Shown here: piece after piece, positions 13,940 to 14,613 of the stretch
Layout of the letters: each line of letters begins with the position of its first letter
How positions within the stretch are numbered: the first letter of the stretch is position 1
Source: Proteobacteria bacterium UBA6921
GTDB lineage: Bacteria > Pseudomonadota > Gammaproteobacteria > SG8-11
Reading direction: 5' to 3'
NCBI GenBank assembly: GCA_002450895.1
Contig: DKAR01000090.1
Span: 1-14,613 of the forward strand
Length of the DNA: 14,613 bases
The notes under the pieces: generated by a model
Told to the model about the DNA's origin: nothing
What the model saw: only the letters and a program-made list of their open reading frames with translations
The model's database searches: none
Position numbers and translations under genes: made by a program

Positions 13940-14332
13940 ATGAAAACACGGTCAGTCATTGACAAATCGGTCATTGCAGGATTTGTCGCCGCTATTAGCA
14001 TCGGAGCGCCAAACGCCAGCCACGCAGATGATGCGCCTCCGTCGTATATCGCAGCGCCAGAGGTCTATAAAGTTCTAGCTGAAAATGATCAGTTGCGCGT
14101 CGTGCTCCAAACATGGAAGCCGGGGCAACGCGATGCCTATCACTCCCATCCGGCCAATGCGGTCTACTGGCTTACCGATTGCAACCGAAAAATCTACAAG
14201 CCGGATGGCTCGATTGCCAAGGAAGGGGAAGTCAAGGAGGGATCCGCGGTGCTGCAGAAGCCGGTGGTCTCACACGTGTTTGAGAATGTCAGCGACAAAG
14301 AGTGCCGTGCGGTAATGGTCGAAAGAAAATAA
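13940..14332 (+). CDS. Secreted small cupin-fold protein of unknown function
   Basis: A 130-residue protein with a Sec-type signal peptide: positive N-terminus (MKTR), hydrophobic core at about 11-23 and a probable cleavage after Ala29 (NASHA, then DDA). The mature part of about 100 residues is a single small beta-barrel of the cupin type. His68 and His70 in the YHSHP motif, preceded by KPGQR, and His112 in SHVFEN are the probable metal ligands. Two cysteines, Cys81 and Cys122, could form a disulfide in the periplasm. The substrate or enzymatic role is unknown; secreted cupins of this size are usually left unnamed. ATG 13940 is supported by a strong ribosome site; a longer frame from 13844 would put 32 residues before the signal peptide. 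The gene stands alone with a strong terminator after it. Confidence 0.8.
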   Translation: MKTRSVIDKSVIAGFVAAISIGAPNASHADDAPPSYIAAPEVYKVLAENDQLRVVLQTWKPGQRDAYHSHPANAVYWLTDCNRKIYKPDGSIAKEGEVKEGSAVLQKPVVSHVFENVSDKECRAVMVERK

Positions 14333-14371
14333 AACCGTTCCATCTCGAGCATTCGGTTTAATAACCACGTG

Positions 14372-14392
14372 AAACCCGGCGGCGCCGGGTTT
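14372..14392. terminator. Strong intrinsic terminator, probably bidirectional
   Basis: AAACCCGGC (14372-14380) and GCCGGGTTT (14384-14392) form a perfect 9-bp GC-rich stem with a GGC loop, 39 bp after the cupin stop. The T residues at the end of the stem and TTCTTATT continuing after it fit Rho-independent termination of the plus-strand gene. The A residues at the left side give a T-stretch on the minus strand, so the convergent gene at 14490-14613 may use it too. Confidence 0.85.
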
Positions 14393-14489
14393 CTTATTCA
14401 AGCAGGAGATGATGGCAGGAACAAGGGCGCATTGAGCGGTCTAAATCGTGGATCACACAGGGTCGCAATTCAGCGGTCCCTCGAAAAGT

Positions 14490-14613
14490 TTATTGATGCC
14501 CATTTTGAGAATTGTCATCGGATCTGTACAAAAACTGCACGCTGGTAATAACGTTACCGTGCTCATCAAGCAGTTTCGCATGCCACTGTCCTTCCATGTT
14601 CGGGGGAAGCTTC
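14490..14613 (-). CDS. C-terminal end of an unidentified protein (5' end beyond the window)
   Basis: Reading leftwards from base 14612, an open frame of 40 codons ends at TAA (14490-14492). It includes EGQWHAKLLDEHGNVITSVQF near its start and ends in a polar tail (SDDNSQNGHQ). The alternation of hydrophobic and polar residues with DEHGNV in a turn position looks like the last strands of a beta-sandwich domain, but I do not recognise the family. It is too short to have been picked out by length. Support comes from the protein-like composition and from the position: convergent with the cupin gene and sharing its terminator. Confidence 0.5.
   Translation of the reverse strand, partial: KLPPNMEGQWHAKLLDEHGNVITSVQFLYRSDDNSQNGHQ

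Overview
The window reads as part of a gammaproteobacterial chromosome. The evidence is the FleQ-FleS-FleR flagellar regulators (FlrA-FlrB-FlrC in Vibrio), a sigma-54 promoter in front of fleS, the polar-flagellum gene order fleQ-fleS-fleR-fliE-fliF-fliG-fliH-fliI, and a Lol lipoprotein-sorting pair. Base composition is moderately GC-rich in the flagellar block. The sequence alone does not fix the genus.

Layout. (1) 1-8450: the 3' end of fleQ, then after a 123-bp gap the tightly packed fleS, fleR, fliE, fliF, fliG, fliH and fliI, all on the plus strand. A near-consensus sigma-54 promoter at 787-802 with an inverted repeat at 752-774 lies in the fleQ-fleS gap. I found no second convincing promoter downstream, so fleSR and fliEFGHI may be one transcript. 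fliJ, which normally follows fliI, is absent. (2) 8542-10468: a lolC-type permease gene and lolD, overlapping by 8 bp, with no lolE after them. (3) About 10500-13500: an AT-richer, convergent pair for surface polysaccharide, a GT2 glycosyltransferase (+) and a Wzx-type flippase (-). This looks like an acquired or variable segment. (4) 13322-13939: about 620 bp without a credible gene, holding short palindromes. (5) 13940-14332: a small secreted cupin-fold protein with a strong terminator at 14372-14392. (6) 14490-14613: the C-terminal end of an unidentified gene on the minus strand, convergent with the cupin gene.

How the parts work together. FleQ is the sigma-54-dependent master activator; it would switch on the fleSR promoter. 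FleS (kinase) and FleR (sigma-54-dependent response regulator) then drive later flagellar classes. FliE, FliF and FliG build the rod junction, MS ring and rotor switch; FliH and FliI are the export ATPase and its regulator. LolC and LolD release lipoproteins from the inner membrane for transfer to the outer membrane. The glycosyltransferase and flippase probably contribute to O-antigen or another exported glycan.

I found no evidence for an undescribed biological system. The most useful leads are the fleS promoter architecture, the junction where fliJ should be, the lone lolC-lolD pair, and the AT-rich glycan segment bracketed by a 13-bp direct repeat.
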